A DNA stretch of 64,000 nucleotides from Brevibacillus laterosporus (GTDB lineage Bacteria > Bacillota > Bacilli > Brevibacillales > Brevibacillaceae). Positions 44,816 to 54,902 of this stretch are shown piece after piece. The notes under the pieces were generated by a model. The model was not told the DNA's origin. It made no database searches and saw nothing but the letters and a program-made list of their open reading frames with translations. Position 1 is the first letter of the stretch; every line of letters starts with the position of its first letter. The translations under genes were made by a program, and so were the position numbers. The stretch covers positions 1,869,501 to 1,933,500 of the forward strand of contig CP033464.1 of the NCBI GenBank assembly GCA_007833815.1. The letters run 5' to 3'.

Positions 44816-46345
44816 TTGGCTACATTTAATGAACTAGGATTGAGTCCATCCGTACTTCGATCCATTAGTAACATGGGTTTTGAGGAAGCGACTCCAATCC
44901 AGGCTTTAACCATTCCAGTTGCACTACAAGGAAAAGACTTGATCGGTCAAGCACAAACAGGAACAGGGAAAACCGTAGCATTCGGTATCCCAATGATTGA
45001 AAAGATCGATACCGCTTCTAACCACATTCAAGGGATTGTACTTGCTCCAACTCGTGAGTTGGCTGTACAGGTATCTGAGGAATTGATCAAGCTGGGTCAA
45101 TACACAGGTATTAAAACCTTGCCAATCTATGGTGGACAGGATATCATGCGTCAAATGCGCGCATTGAAAAAGAACCCCCACGTTATCGTTGCAACTCCAG
45201 GTCGTCTAATTGACCACATCAACCGTCGCACAATCCGTCTACAAAATATCCAAACCTTGGTATTGGATGAAGCTGATGAAATGCTAAACATGGGTTTCAT
45301 TGAAGAAATCGAAAGCATTTTAGAGCAAATCCCAGACGAGCGTCAAACTTTGTTGTTCTCAGCAACAATGCCACGCCAGATCGAATCTTTGGCACAACGC
45401 TATCTTAAAAACCCAGAAAAAATTACCGTGAAAGCAAAAGAAGTAACGGTTCCAAACATCGAGCAAGTATACATGGAAGTTCAAGAAAAATCGAAGTTTG
45501 ATGTAATGACTCGCATGTTGGATATTGAATCTCCAGAATTAGCAATTGTGTTTGGTCGTACAAAGCGTCGTGTAGATGAATTGAGCGAAGCATTGAACAA
45601 ACGCGGTTACTCTGCAGAAGGTATCCATGGTGACTTAACACAAGCGAAACGCGATAGTGTTCTTCGTCAGTTCAAAGAAGGTACCATCGACATTCTAGTT
45701 GCAACAGATGTAGCAGCTCGCGGATTGGATATCAGTGGTGTAACGCACGTGTTCAACTTTGATATTCCTCAAGATCCTGAGAGCTATGTTCACCGTATTG
45801 GCCGTACAGGTCGTGCAGGTAAAACAGGTGTTGCGACCACTTTTGTAACATCTCGTGAGATCGATCACTTGCGTATGATTGAACAAGTTACAAAGCGCAA
45901 AATGAATCGTCGTCCTGTACCAACAATGACGGAAGCAATTGAAGGCGCACAGCGCATTACAGTTGACAAATTGTTGTCTGTAATCGGTGAAGAAAACTAC
46001 CGTGATTACCATGGTTTGGCTGAATCCTTGCTTCAACAAAATGATTCTGTTACGTTGGTGGCAGCAGCTTTGAAAATGCTGACAAAAGAGCCTGATGTAA
46101 CTCCAATTCGTTTGACCGAAGAGGCACCTCTTCGCTCTAAAAAACGCCGTCCTTTCGGTGATGATAAGCGCGGTGGTGGTCCACGCCGTGGTAGTGGTGA
46201 TCGTCGTAGCGGTGGTAGCAACTATCGTGGTGGCGGCCGTTCAGAAGGTGGTCGTCGTAGCAGTGATGACCGTCGTCGTAGTAGCGGTGGTAAAGCACCT
46301 AGCAGCAGCAGACCATCATCTGAAAGTAGAAAGCCTCGCGTATAG
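44816..46345 (+). CDS. DEAD-box RNA helicase (CshA-like)
   Basis: 509 aa. Q motif ([13 protein letters not shown]), Walker [19 protein letters not shown] box [21 protein letters not shown] and [11 protein letters not shown]. After a dimerisation/RNA-binding segment it ends in a long Arg/Gly/Ser-rich tail ([21 protein letters not shown]), which binds RNA. Start codon TTG 44816 with GGAGA 9 bases upstream. The family takes part in ribosome assembly, cold growth and mRNA decay. Confidence 0.93.
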   Translation: MATFNELGLSPSVLRSISNMGFEEATPIQALTIPVALQGKDLIGQAQTGTGKTVAFGIPMIEKIDTASNHIQGIVLAPTRELAVQVSEELIKLGQYTGIKTLPIYGGQDIMRQMRALKKNPHVIVATPGRLIDHINRRTIRLQNIQTLVLDEADEMLNMGFIEEIESILEQIPDERQTLLFSATMPRQIESLAQRYLKNPEKITVKAKEVTVPNIEQVYMEVQEKSKFDVMTRMLDIESPELAIVFGRTKRRVDELSEALNKRGYSAEGIHGDLTQAKRDSVLRQFKEGTIDILVATDVAARGLDISGVTHVFNFDIPQDPESYVHRIGRTGRAGKTGVATTFVTSREIDHLRMIEQVTKRKMNRRPVPTMTEAIEGAQRITVDKLLSVIGEENYRDYHGLAESLLQQNDSVTLVAAALKMLTKEPDVTPIRLTEEAPLRSKKRRPFGDDKRGGGPRRGSGDRRSGGSNYRGGGRSEGGRRSSDDRRRSSGGKAPSSSRPSSESRKPRV

Positions 46346-46383
46346 TAGCTAATTCTACTTTGAACAGGTAAAAATATATGTAC

Positions 46384-46440
46384 AAGACGTGTATGAAAGC
46401 CCGACTCCGACAGGAGAAAGGCTATCTACACGTCTTTTTT
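46384..46440. terminator. Shared terminator between convergent helicase and MFS genes
   Basis: AAGACGTGTA pairs with TACACGTCTT (plus an inner GAAAGCC / GGCT arm) and is followed by TTTTTT. The stop of the minus-strand MFS gene lies in it. Confidence 0.82.
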
Positions 46441-47744
46441 ATATGATCGGAAGTATCAAGTCGCTTCTCTTTCGTTAGATACCAAGTGATGCTTAATAGA
46501 AAAATGACTAGACAAGCTCCCCAATAGAGTGGTAAAGGACTCCAAAGCTGAATAACTGACAATCCGATTAGTGGACCGAGTGCAGCTCCTAGATCAACTG
46601 CCATCGTGTAGGCAGTCAAAATAGTCCCTTTATGCTGACTGTGGATTGCTGCTATATCCGAAGCATGCGTATCTGACAAGGTAGTGAGAGCGGTAGCTAA
46701 AAGCTGAACGAGTAACAGAACCACAATCATCCAACATAAGGATTTTTCAATAGGAATGAAAAATAGACAAATAGCTGTACAGAACAGAGAACTCCACAGT
46801 AGTTGTCTTCTTCCCCATTTTCCATCTGAGACCCTACCAATCCAAGGAGCTAGCCAGGGTTCCCATATCCAACGCATGGCTTGCAAAAAACCAGCTAATG
46901 TAGCAGCCCCCAGCGTTAAACCGGCAAGTAGTAGCGGTTCGGAGTAGTAATAGGCGAGTAATTGACTCACACCACCTGAAAAAATGCCTTGGAATAGCAT
47001 GGCGATCAAGGCACCTGTTAGTAGAGAAAACGACATTTGACGATTTTTCCAGATGCTTTTGACGTCAGGCATACCATCCGCTGACTGTTGTGTATAGGTA
47101 ACAGGAGCTTCAGGGGATTTGGTTGTGTTACTAGATTCGCTGGAAGGTGAAGCGTTAGAAGACCTATCAGAAGCAACCAGCTTCGGTTTTGTGGAAATAA
47201 CACGCAAGATATAAGGAATACCACATAAGGTTCCCACAGCAAACAAAAGCGCTGTAAATTGCATACCAAATTGATCGGCAAGCCACCCACCAAGCAACAT
47301 GCCAAACAGACTACCTAAACGATAAAGGCCGTTATATGTACCTGTTAGCTGACCACGATTTTTGTCTGTAGCAATATCCACGATGGTTAAATAAGCCCCT
47401 AAACGCAAGATTCCCCAGACTAATCCCCACAAGGAACGAATGATTATCCACATCCAGAACGAATGCAAAAAGCCATAACTAGCGGTGGTGAGAACAGCCA
47501 GAGAAACGGCTCCAAGTAAGCAGATTTTACGGTCAACTTTTTGATAGAGCCAATTGATAAAAGGAGAGAGTGGTAATCGTACCAAACGGTTTACGGACAG
47601 CAAGAGACCAACCTGAGCAAGCGACGTTAACCCTACTTCAGAAAAATGAACAGGCAATACGATGTATAGCATCGAGTCTCCGAGTAGGCATAGGGCTGTA
47701 ATAAGCGATAAGATAACGATTGGTTGTTTCCCCTCAGAGGTCAC
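46422..47744 (-). CDS. MFS transporter
   Basis: 440 aa, about 12 helices with a Ser/Thr/Pro-rich cytosolic loop in the middle (about 195-230). The first half has the MFS motif near RLVRLPLSPFINWLYQKVDRK (PLSPFINWLYQKVDRK). The start is GTG 47744 with GAAGGATG upstream. Drug/metabolite efflux is the commonest role, but substrate and subfamily are not readable. Single-gene transcript. Confidence 0.85.
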   Translation of the reverse strand: MTSEGKQPIVILSLITALCLLGDSMLYIVLPVHFSEVGLTSLAQVGLLLSVNRLVRLPLSPFINWLYQKVDRKICLLGAVSLAVLTTASYGFLHSFWMWIIIRSLWGLVWGILRLGAYLTIVDIATDKNRGQLTGTYNGLYRLGSLFGMLLGGWLADQFGMQFTALLFAVGTLCGIPYILRVISTKPKLVASDRSSNASPSSESSNTTKSPEAPVTYTQQSADGMPDVKSIWKNRQMSFSLLTGALIAMLFQGIFSGGVSQLLAYYYSEPLLLAGLTLGAATLAGFLQAMRWIWEPWLAPWIGRVSDGKWGRRQLLWSSLFCTAICLFFIPIEKSLCWMIVVLLLVQLLATALTTLSDTHASDIAAIHSQHKGTILTAYTMAVDLGAALGPLIGLSVIQLWSPLPLYWGACLVIFLLSITWYLTKEKRLDTSDHIKKTCR

Positions 47745-48076
47745 TTACATCCTTCTTTCTATGTTCTTTCTGAAAAGTAGATTTTTCAGAATATGATTTT
47801 AACTTATCAGAAGACCAAAGAAAAAGGAAGAAAGGTTAACAAGTAAGCTATTTTTTGATGGGAAATCGCAAGGAAATAAATATTTTGGAGCCTATTCATA
47901 CTATAAGCTGGGAATGTTGGATTTGTATTGGAAGGAAATGAAACATTTACTGATTGAAAGGTAACATAATACAGGTGGATAATAGGCAAAGAATGTTGGT
48001 ATGTGCTTACGATTTGTGAGTGAAGTAATTTACTGAATAAAGCATCAAGAGATATAAAAGGAGGAACCAACGAATA
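47745..48076 (+). promoter_or_regulatory. Divergent intergenic region, MFS / TolC-family gene
   Basis: 332 A/T-rich bases that must carry both promoters; a ribosome site AAAGGAGGA precedes the TolC-family start. A minus-strand reading frame here (47807-48070) has no ribosome site or recognisable product. Nothing else was seen. Confidence 0.4.
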
Positions 48077-49219
48077 ATGAATGTTCCCTATTCAAAACAA
48101 GCCTGGTTATCAATAGTGGTGATAGCTGCGCTGATGCACTCCAGTTATCCTGCAATGGTCAACGCAACTAATGAGGGGGCTTTGAACTCCCAAACGATTG
48201 AAAATAAACGCGAGCTAACTCCAGAAAAAGCAGGTGAGTTGGCTTTAAAACAAAATATTGATCTGAAAAAATACCAACTTGATGTGGATACGGCTGATAT
48301 TAATGCTAATAGAGCCATATATACTTCGGTAAAGATGAAAGAATCTAATATTTCATCGCTTGGCGAAGCACAGCAGAAATATGTGCAAACAGCCAAAGCA
48401 GAAGCGGCACGAAACAGTCACAAATATATGTTACAAGCTATGGAGGATAAGATCAAGCTAGGTGGAGAGAAAGCTTTTTATGATCTGTGGCATGCTAAAC
48501 AAGAATTACAGTTGAAGGAACAAAGCTTAGCGCGTGCACAAAAGCAGGTAGATATGGCAAATGCCTTTCTAAAAGTGGGAATAAGATCCAAAAATGATGT
48601 TATGCAAGCTGAAACGGGATTAGCCCAAGCGCAAGCCAGTTATGAAGAAGCTCGTAATCAGGTCAGCATTTCTACTTTATCACTGAATCAATTTTTGGCA
48701 GAGGACTTGGTCAAAGAATGGGACCTTTCTGTACCTAAGGATATGCAGGATGCAGAGATTACACCGTTGGAGGAAGCCAAGCGTTTAGCTGTCGTACAAC
48801 GAGCTGAAATTCTGAAAAGTGACGAAGAACTAAAAGCGGCGAAAAAGAATGTTGATACGATTGAGAAATATTCGATCTTGTCCTCCTTCCAAGGACAGTT
48901 AGCAAAAAATGATTTAGAAACAGCAGAGATGAACAAAGAACAACTCAAAAACGATATTTTGTTAGAAGTTACTCGTAACTATGAACATCTGACCTCGGCT
49001 AGGAAAAGTATCGAGGCACTTGATAAAGCCCGAGAAGCTTCCAAAGAGAATTATCGTTTAACACAGTTACGTTATGAAAGTGGTCTTGCTACTACATTGG
49101 ATACTATGGCGGCCGAAGAAGAGCTAGAGAAGCGAGAAAACGAATATGAATCAGCTATACACAACTATCATTTAGCTTTTCTCAACTACGATAACTCAAT
49201 TGGACGTCCTCTTTCTTAA
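48077..49219 (+). CDS. TolC/outer-membrane-factor family protein
   Basis: 380 aa. N-terminal signal segment (WLSIVVIAALMHSSYPAMVNA), then long alpha-helical coiled coil typical of the TolC hairpins: AGELALKQNIDLKKYQLDVD, LKVGIRSKNDVMQAETGLAQAQA, TQLRYESGLATTLDTMAAEEEL. A TolC-type protein in a single-membrane organism is unexpected but known in Brevibacillus/Paenibacillus relatives. It may act as a wall-spanning or adaptor-like partner of exporters such as the one at 1-2859; that pairing is a guess. Confidence 0.8.
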   Translation: MNVPYSKQAWLSIVVIAALMHSSYPAMVNATNEGALNSQTIENKRELTPEKAGELALKQNIDLKKYQLDVDTADINANRAIYTSVKMKESNISSLGEAQQKYVQTAKAEAARNSHKYMLQAMEDKIKLGGEKAFYDLWHAKQELQLKEQSLARAQKQVDMANAFLKVGIRSKNDVMQAETGLAQAQASYEEARNQVSISTLSLNQFLAEDLVKEWDLSVPKDMQDAEITPLEEAKRLAVVQRAEILKSDEELKAAKKNVDTIEKYSILSSFQGQLAKNDLETAEMNKEQLKNDILLEVTRNYEHLTSARKSIEALDKAREASKENYRLTQLRYESGLATTLDTMAAEEELEKRENEYESAIHNYHLAFLNYDNSIGRPLS

Positions 49220-49327
49220 CAAAAGGACCTTTAAATCTTAAGTTTTTTTTAAGAACTTGTACCCTTTCTTTTTAAGATCCGTCTTATAAAATAAGACAAA
49301 GGATCAGACAAGAAAGGAAGAGCATAG

Positions 49328-49933
49328 ATGAAAGTTAATAAAAGTGCTGTAGAAACGACCACTTGTCTAGCTATGCAACGTTATGTTAGAGATAAAGTTC
49401 GGTTTTTTACTACATTTGTAAAATCACCTCGTGAGGTAGGAAGTGTGACACCGAGCTCAGCACGTTTATCCAAAAGAATGTTAGAAGGGATTAACTGGTC
49501 GGAAGTTACGTCAGTGGCTGAATTAGGAGCAGGTACCGGTGTGTTTACTCAGAAACTGAAACATAAAATCTTACCTGACACAAAAGTGTTTGTGTATGAA
49601 CAAGATCATAAATTGCGAGCTGATTTACAAAATCGGTTTCCTTCTTTTCATCATCACTCCGATGCTCAATGCTTGTCAGCGGATTTGGAACAAGCAGGTG
49701 TTGAACAAGTAGATGTCATTATTAGTGGATTACCGTTTATGAACTTTCCACCGGAGCTTCGGGAACAGATCGTAGCTGAAGTCATCCAATCTTTAAAACC
49801 AGGTGGAGCTTTTGTCGCTTTTCAATATTCCTTACAAATGAGAAAACAATTGAAAGAGACCTTTCGCGAGGTAACTATCTCTTTTGAGCCGTTAAACATC
49901 CCTCCTGCTTTTGTCTATCGGTGTCGTAAATAA
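49328..49933 (+). CDS. SAM-dependent methyltransferase (phospholipid or rRNA type)
   Basis: 201 aa. The N-terminal FFTTFVKSPREVGSVTPSSA is typical of PmtA-like phosphatidylethanolamine/phospholipid N-methyltransferases. Motif I is VAELGAGTGVFT and motif IV is IISGLPFMNFPPE. It sits ahead of a VanRS-like two-component system, so control of envelope lipids is plausible but unproven. Ribosome site AAAGGAAGAG. Confidence 0.82.
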   Translation: MKVNKSAVETTTCLAMQRYVRDKVRFFTTFVKSPREVGSVTPSSARLSKRMLEGINWSEVTSVAELGAGTGVFTQKLKHKILPDTKVFVYEQDHKLRADLQNRFPSFHHHSDAQCLSADLEQAGVEQVDVIISGLPFMNFPPELREQIVAEVIQSLKPGGAFVAFQYSLQMRKQLKETFREVTISFEPLNIPPAFVYRCRK

Positions 49934-49999
49934 CAGACAAATTCGATGAGAAGCAAGTAGAATGAACAAGGATGCTACGTAGTTCACAGGAGGAATTCG

Positions 50000-50704
50000 A
50001 TGATGAAGGAAACCATTTTAATCATTGATGATGAAAAAGAAATACGTGATTTGATTGAGATTTATTTAAGTAACGAGGGTTTCCACGTCTTAAAAGCGGT
50101 TGATGGACTGGAAGGGTTGAAAATACTGGAACAAAATCAAGTACACGTAATTATTCTCGACATTATGATGCCTAGACTGGATGGATTGGCTGCCTGCATG
50201 AGGATCAGGGAAAAACAAAATGTCCCGATCATCATGCTGTCCGCCAAAGCGGAGGATATGGATAAAATTATTGGATTAGCCACCGGGGCCGATGATTATG
50301 TAACAAAGCCGTTTAACCCGATGGAACTGTTGGCACGGGTAAAGTCGCAATTAAGACGTTACATGCGGTTAAGCGGTTTTTCAGAAGTGAAGACCGATGA
50401 ACTGGTAGTAGATGACTTAACGATCAATGTTGCCACACATGAAGTGAAGATAGATGGGCGAGAAGTGAAACTAACTCCTCGAGAATTTGCTATTTTAGAA
50501 CTATTGACTCGCCATAAAGGGATCGTGTTTAGCGCCGAAAAAATCTACGAACGAGTCTGGAATGAGCCATTTTATCAATCTGATAATACCGTCATGGTAC
50601 ATATACGCAAAATCAGAGAGAAAATTGAGCAGAATCCGCGTAAACCTCGCTACATCAAAACCGTATGGGGAGTAGGTTATAAAGTTGAAATGGAACCCGT
50701 TTAG
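50000..50704 (+). CDS. OmpR-family response regulator (VanR/PhoP-like)
   Basis: 234 aa. Receiver domain with DDEKE, phospho-Asp54 (IILDIMMPRLDG) and YVTKPFNP; C-terminal winged helix (LTPREFAILELLTRHKGIVF, VMVHIRKIREKI, KTVWGVGYK). Ribosome site AGGAGGAA. Coupled to the kinase that overlaps its 3' end by 20 bases. Confidence 0.93.
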   Translation: MMKETILIIDDEKEIRDLIEIYLSNEGFHVLKAVDGLEGLKILEQNQVHVIILDIMMPRLDGLAACMRIREKQNVPIIMLSAKAEDMDKIIGLATGADDYVTKPFNPMELLARVKSQLRRYMRLSGFSEVKTDELVVDDLTINVATHEVKIDGREVKLTPREFAILELLTRHKGIVFSAEKIYERVWNEPFYQSDNTVMVHIRKIREKIEQNPRKPRYIKTVWGVGYKVEMEPV

Positions 50705-52184
50705 GCTGATACCATATACATTTTATACTTGTTATAAGCTTACTAAAAAAGTCATTGCACAGGGTAAAACAAGTTTACGTATACAATTAATTGCTGGATT
50801 TGGGCTATGTGTACTGGCTGGATTTTTTGTAGCGAGTGTCCTTAACCCCTATATGCTAACACAAACAGCGTATATTGATTATACGTCGGGAATGGAGAGT
50901 ATTGATAATCGAGCGCGTGATTTGATAAGAATTTTCCAGTTAGAAAATGAACAGAGACAACAGGATTCAACTTATCAGTCGGATACTACGCTACAAGAGA
51001 TGATAGATGACCATTCGAATGGCGGGAAGTACCACATTTTATTGGTAGATGAACAAGGAAAAGTGTTGCATAAGAGTAAACAAGCCTCTGAAGCTATGAT
51101 TGATATTCATTCTGTTATACAAAATGCCATGGATATGCGTATTTATCAGCAAGGCTATGGGAATGAGGAGAAAGAGTTCGTTTCCTTCTATCCTGTGGAT
51201 TTAGAAGGAAAAAAATTGTATTTAATTGTCCGAGGTATGCCGGAACCGTCTATTATCTATCGAACAGGCTATAGTCAGTTGCCTGGTCTAATCGGTTTTG
51301 GTGTATTTATTTTCGCCTTTTATTACCTAACAAAGCGCAAAATGTACCAAATACAAAGTATTTCACGGGGTATCCAAGAAATGGCATTGGGGAACTTGGA
51401 CATTCGTGTACCGGTCAACAGTAACGATGAATTAGGACAGTTGGCTAACAATATTAATGTGATGGCGATGCAATTGCATCATACTAGAGAGGAGGAGCGC
51501 AAGGCAGAGCAAACGAAGCATGAGCTGATCACGAATGTCTCACATGATCTACGTACTCCACTTACCTCCATTATGGGCTATTTACGACTGATTAAAGATA
51601 AGAGCTATCATAGCGATGAGCAATTAGAAGAGTACGCAGGAATCGCTGTTAATAAGTCGGAACAATTAAAACGTTTAATTGAAGACTTGTTTGATTATAC
51701 CAAGCTGTCCAATAATGGTGTCAGAATGCAAAAACAGCGAGTTGATATGTTAGAAATGCTAGAGCAGTTAATGGAGGAGCTAGTTCCACAAGCGGAGGAA
51801 GAGGACTTGTTCTTTCAGAAAAATTTCCCTTTGGAGCACCTATTAGTACATGTAGATGCAGACAAAATGGTGCGTGTGTTTGATAATTTGTTGATTAATG
51901 CCATTAAGTATAGCGATAAACCAGGAGAGATTCTAGTAAGTGCAGAACAGTCGGGAGGTTCTATTCGTATCTCGATTGGAAATAAGGGAGCCAATCTGAC
52001 TTCTTTGGAACTAGATCGTTTGTTTGAGCGTTTTTATAAGGTTGATGAATCTCGTAGCATGGCAAAGGAGGGTTCTGGATTAGGGCTAGCCATTGCTAAA
52101 AGCATCGTTGAATTACATGCCGGAAAAATCTGGGCTGAATCTCGTGATAATATGATCTTTTTTTATGTGGAGTTGCCACAGTAA
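50685..52184 (+). CDS. HAMP sensor histidine kinase (VanS-like)
   Basis: 499 aa. Two membrane helices (LIAGFGLCVLAGFFVASVL; LIGFGVFIFAFYYLT) bracket an extracytoplasmic sensor of about 145 residues. HAMP, then HisKA with His287 (NVSHDLRTPLTSIMGYL), and HATPase (NLLINAIKYS, GSGLGLAIAKSIV). The start appears to be TTG 50685 with GGGGAGTAGG 8 bases ahead, overlapping the regulator gene. Signal unknown; VanS-like kinases often sense envelope stress or peptides. Confidence 0.9.
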   Translation: MKWNPFRLIPYTFYTCYKLTKKVIAQGKTSLRIQLIAGFGLCVLAGFFVASVLNPYMLTQTAYIDYTSGMESIDNRARDLIRIFQLENEQRQQDSTYQSDTTLQEMIDDHSNGGKYHILLVDEQGKVLHKSKQASEAMIDIHSVIQNAMDMRIYQQGYGNEEKEFVSFYPVDLEGKKLYLIVRGMPEPSIIYRTGYSQLPGLIGFGVFIFAFYYLTKRKMYQIQSISRGIQEMALGNLDIRVPVNSNDELGQLANNINVMAMQLHHTREEERKAEQTKHELITNVSHDLRTPLTSIMGYLRLIKDKSYHSDEQLEEYAGIAVNKSEQLKRLIEDLFDYTKLSNNGVRMQKQRVDMLEMLEQLMEELVPQAEEEDLFFQKNFPLEHLLVHVDADKMVRVFDNLLINAIKYSDKPGEILVSAEQSGGSIRISIGNKGANLTSLELDRLFERFYKVDESRSMAKEGSGLGLAIAKSIVELHAGKIWAESRDNMIFFYVELPQ

Positions 52185-52308
52185 AACAGTCCTAGGAGGA
52201 AGATTCTAAAAAAATTACCTTACTATCTTTACCAGGCGTGTTACTGGCGATCATTGGACGTTAGAGCCTGATACAAATAAAAATGTGGATTAACGTTACG
52301 TACTATAC

Positions 52309-52350
52309 AAACGCATGTAACTCCTTTTAGGGAGGAAAGCATGCGTTTTT
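52309..52350 (+). terminator. Terminator before the YeiH-family gene
   Basis: AAACGCATG and CATGCGTTTTT form the outer stem with an inner CTCC/GGAG arm. The region 52185-52497 (313 bases) otherwise holds only the promoter side of the next gene. Confidence 0.75.
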
Positions 52351-52497
52351 ATTTATTTGTACACCTTCCTTTTTCTTATGATAAGTTTTTCTAATGATAA
52401 GCATTGTAGATCTGTATTTCACATGTTAATCAAAAGAACTTATAGTGGAAGCATGAACGGCAAGCATGTTTGTTGACAGATAGAATGGAGAGATACA

Positions 52498-53550
52498 ATG
52501 GAAGTCAAAACGGAGGCCAAAACGCTCGTCAAACAAGAGAAGCGGACAGTTGGTTTCATCATAGGGTTAGCGATCACCTTGGTCATTGCCTTAGTAGCTA
52601 GGTATTTGGCTCAATTTCCCATTTTGAGTATTATGGGACAATTGGTTATTGCTATTTTGATCGGTATTACATGGCGTGCTGTGGCTGGTGTTCCGCAACA
52701 AGTGATTGCAGGTACAAATTTTTCAAGCAAAAAGTTGCTTCGATTCGGTATTATTCTACTCGGTATGAGATTAAATCTGATGGATATTTTACATGCAGGT
52801 CCAAAAGTATTTGCGATGGCAGTATTAGCTATTATTTTTGGATTGATTGTGGTTTATCTATTTACACGCTGGTTTAAAGTAGAGAAGAAGCTAGGAATTT
52901 TAACGGCATGTGGAACAGCTATTTGTGGTGCGGCCGCTGTCGTGGCTATTGCTCCTCAAATCAAGGCTAACGATGAGGAAACAGCGATTGGTGCTGCGAC
53001 TGTAGCTATTTTAGGCACTATCTTTACGCTTCTGTATACGCTTCTCTATCCTATTCTTGGTTTTACACCCAATGGATATGGAATTTTTTCAGGTGCTACC
53101 CTGCATGAGATTGCTCACGTGATTGCAGCAGCAGCACCTGGCGGAAATGGTGCTGTAGATATTGCTGTGATCGTCAAATTGACTCGAGTGGCTCTGCTCG
53201 TACCTATCGCGATTGGTATAGGAATCTGGAGCAGTCGTTTGGAACAAAAGATGAATGGGGAACCGAAGAAAAAGTTTTCTTGGAAATCACTTCCGATTCC
53301 GTGGTTTATCTTTGGATTTTTAGCAATGAGCGCTGTTAACTCGTTTGGTATTATTCCTCAGGAAATCGCTACTCAAATCGTCAACATTGCCTATTTATTA
53401 ATTGCGATGGCCATGGCGGGATTAGGGTTAAATGTAGATTTGGTTGCCTTTAAACGTATGGGCTTAAAATCGTTTTCAGCGGGCCTAGTAGGGTCGATTT
53501 TACTTTCACTGTTTGGTTTTGTGATGACCTTTGCTTTTCATTTAGCATAA
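52498..53550 (+). CDS. YeiH/UPF0324 family membrane protein (putative sulfate/sulfonate exporter)
   Basis: 350 aa with about ten helices. The family signatures ILRFGIILLGMRL-like (LLRFGIILLGMRLNLMDIL) and CGTAICGAAAVVAIAPQIKA, plus GATLHEIAHVIAAA, are clear. Members are annotated as putative sulfate exporters by homology; the transport role here is not shown by sequence. Single-gene unit. Confidence 0.9.
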   Translation: MEVKTEAKTLVKQEKRTVGFIIGLAITLVIALVARYLAQFPILSIMGQLVIAILIGITWRAVAGVPQQVIAGTNFSSKKLLRFGIILLGMRLNLMDILHAGPKVFAMAVLAIIFGLIVVYLFTRWFKVEKKLGILTACGTAICGAAAVVAIAPQIKANDEETAIGAATVAILGTIFTLLYTLLYPILGFTPNGYGIFSGATLHEIAHVIAAAAPGGNGAVDIAVIVKLTRVALLVPIAIGIGIWSSRLEQKMNGEPKKKFSWKSLPIPWFIFGFLAMSAVNSFGIIPQEIATQIVNIAYLLIAMAMAGLGLNVDLVAFKRMGLKSFSAGLVGSILLSLFGFVMTFAFHLA

Positions 53551-54102
53551 TAATGCCTTTAGTATAAAGAGAGTCTAGGTAAAGTAGCAGATATTCCTCT
53601 GCTGATTTGTGAAGGTCTCTTAGATAAGTAGTAGTTTACATTGAAGAATGGCTCCATTCCTGTGATATTATCCCCTCCAGGTTAACAGTAACTGTCGTTC
53701 TTTTTACTGTCTACTTGACGGGGGCAAGTCCACTTATCGTTTCTAAAACTAAAATTTTATTTCCAAATAGAGGAATAAGACACCTAGTGGTAGAATTATT
53801 CTATAAACTTTCAGTCATGTAGGAATGTCAGCCCATTCCTACCCTTTCTTAAACCCCCGCCTTTACCAGCAGGGGCTTTTTCATACCCCTTAAAGGCTAA
53901 ACTCTATTCCATGCAACACAAAATAGCGATGGTTACTAGGTTTGACCCATAAAAAAGAAAAATCCCTCAAATTAGGGATTCTCCTCCTTAGCTTTTCTAC
54001 AACTTTTCCTTTAGATGAACATTCATCTGACATTCTACCCTAGTAAATTGGTACTTGTAAGAAGTACTCTTGCAAAACTAACTATGAAGGAGTTTGATTC
54101 TA
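53551..54102 (+). promoter_or_regulatory. Intergenic region with hairpins and terminator
   Basis: 552 bases without a gene. It contains the palindrome GTAGGAATG-6-CATTCCTAC (53819-53842), a terminator-like hairpin CCCCCGC...GCAGGGG-CTTTTT (53852-53882), and AATCCCTCAAATTAGGGATT (about 53963), which has a T-tract on the minus strand. The sequence at 53852-53877 recurs inverted at 54903-54928 beyond the next gene. Confidence 0.6.
53852..53882 (+). terminator. Terminator-like hairpin, left member of a mirrored pair
   Basis: AACCCCCGCCTTTACCAGCA followed by GGGGCTTTTT. The first 26 bases are the reverse complement of 54903-54928 apart from one or two bases. Confidence 0.65.
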
Positions 54103-54879
54103 ATGAATAAAAAAGTATCAAAATGGATGATTGGGGCGTTAGCACTAGCAGTCTTTGCACCAACTGCGGCTTTTGCGGCAACGAATACAAATGTAGATGA
54201 AACAAAAGTAGAGCAAACCTTTCATCAAAAACACGTATACTATTCACTTGAGGATAGACAAGCCAATCAACAGGAATTAATGAAGATTATCAACAAATAC
54301 AACCCCGATCTAGCTGACGATTTCCAGAAGCTATTTGACCAGCAGGAAAAAGGGAAAGTAGAAATAGATGAAGCAAAGAAGAAAGAGTTAGATGAAATTC
54401 GTGAACAAGTGAAGAATGGTACGTTAACTCAAGAACAAGCCGATGAGAAGCTTGGTGTGAAAGGCTTTGACTTTGGTAAGGAAAAAGTGAAAGTAGAATT
54501 GGATGAAGCAAAGAAGAAAGAGTTAGATGAAATTCGTGAACAAGTGAAGAATGGTACGTTAACTCAAGAACAAGCCAATGAGAAGCTTGGTGTGAAAGGC
54601 TTTTACCTAGGCAATGCGGTAAAAGTGAAAGTAGAAATGGATGAAGCAAAGAAGAAAGAGTTAGATGAAATTCGTGAACAAGTGAAGAATGGTACGTTAA
54701 CTCAAGAACAAGCTAATGAGAAGCTTGGTGTGAAAGGCTTTTACCTAGGCAAAGAAAATATCATGGAACAGATTAAAGTAGCCGCTGATGCGGATGATGC
54801 AGATACAGTGAACAAACTGCTACAAGAGTGGTTAGAGAAAATGCAAAACAAGAAACAACCTGAAGCAAAGGCTGAGTAA
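54103..54879 (+). CDS. Secreted protein with three near-identical 45-46 aa repeats (DUF2680/YckD-like)
   Basis: About 258 aa. Signal peptide (WMIGALALAVFAPTAAFA-A). After a short unique region come three repeats built on DEAKKKELDEIREQV / KNGTLTQEQANEKLGVKGF, then an acidic C-terminus with LLQEWLEKMQNK. Repeat starts in DNA are 54367, 54502 and 54640 (periods 135 and 138), nearly identical in sequence. The motif resembles YckD/DUF2680 and SHOCT-like helix pairs. ATG 54103 has AAGGAG upstream. Exported, possibly cell-wall or spore related; function unknown. Confidence 0.75.
   Translation: MNKKVSKWMIGALALAVFAPTAAFAATNTNVDETKVEQTFHQKHVYYSLEDRQANQQELMKIINKYNPDLADDFQKLFDQQEKGKVEIDEAKKKELDEIREQVKNGTLTQEQADEKLGVKGFDFGKEKVKVELDEAKKKELDEIREQVKNGTLTQEQANEKLGVKGFYLGNAVKVKVEMDEAKKKELDEIREQVKNGTLTQEQANEKLGVKGFYLGKENIMEQIKVAADADDADTVNKLLQEWLEKMQNKKQPEAKAE
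54367..54760 (+). repeat. Three tandem DNA repeats inside the secreted protein gene
   Basis: Units start at 54367, 54502 and 54640. Within each, about 100 bases are almost unchanged even at third codon positions, showing recent duplication or gene conversion. Confidence 0.9.
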
Positions 54880-54902
54880 TTGAAACGTGTAAGTAGTTTT
54901 TT

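Noticed and set aside
46033-46352. Val/Arg-rich ORFs antisense and out of frame in the helicase tail
   Set aside because: Produced by the GGT/CGT repeats that encode the Arg/Gly-rich tail.
54290-54649. 119-codon minus-strand ORF with repeats
   Set aside because: Antisense shadow of the repeat region; its repeats simply mirror the coding repeats on the plus strand.
54367-54760. Tandem repeats as a CRISPR-like array
   Set aside because: Repeats are in frame, coding and 135-138 bases long, encoding a secreted repeat protein.
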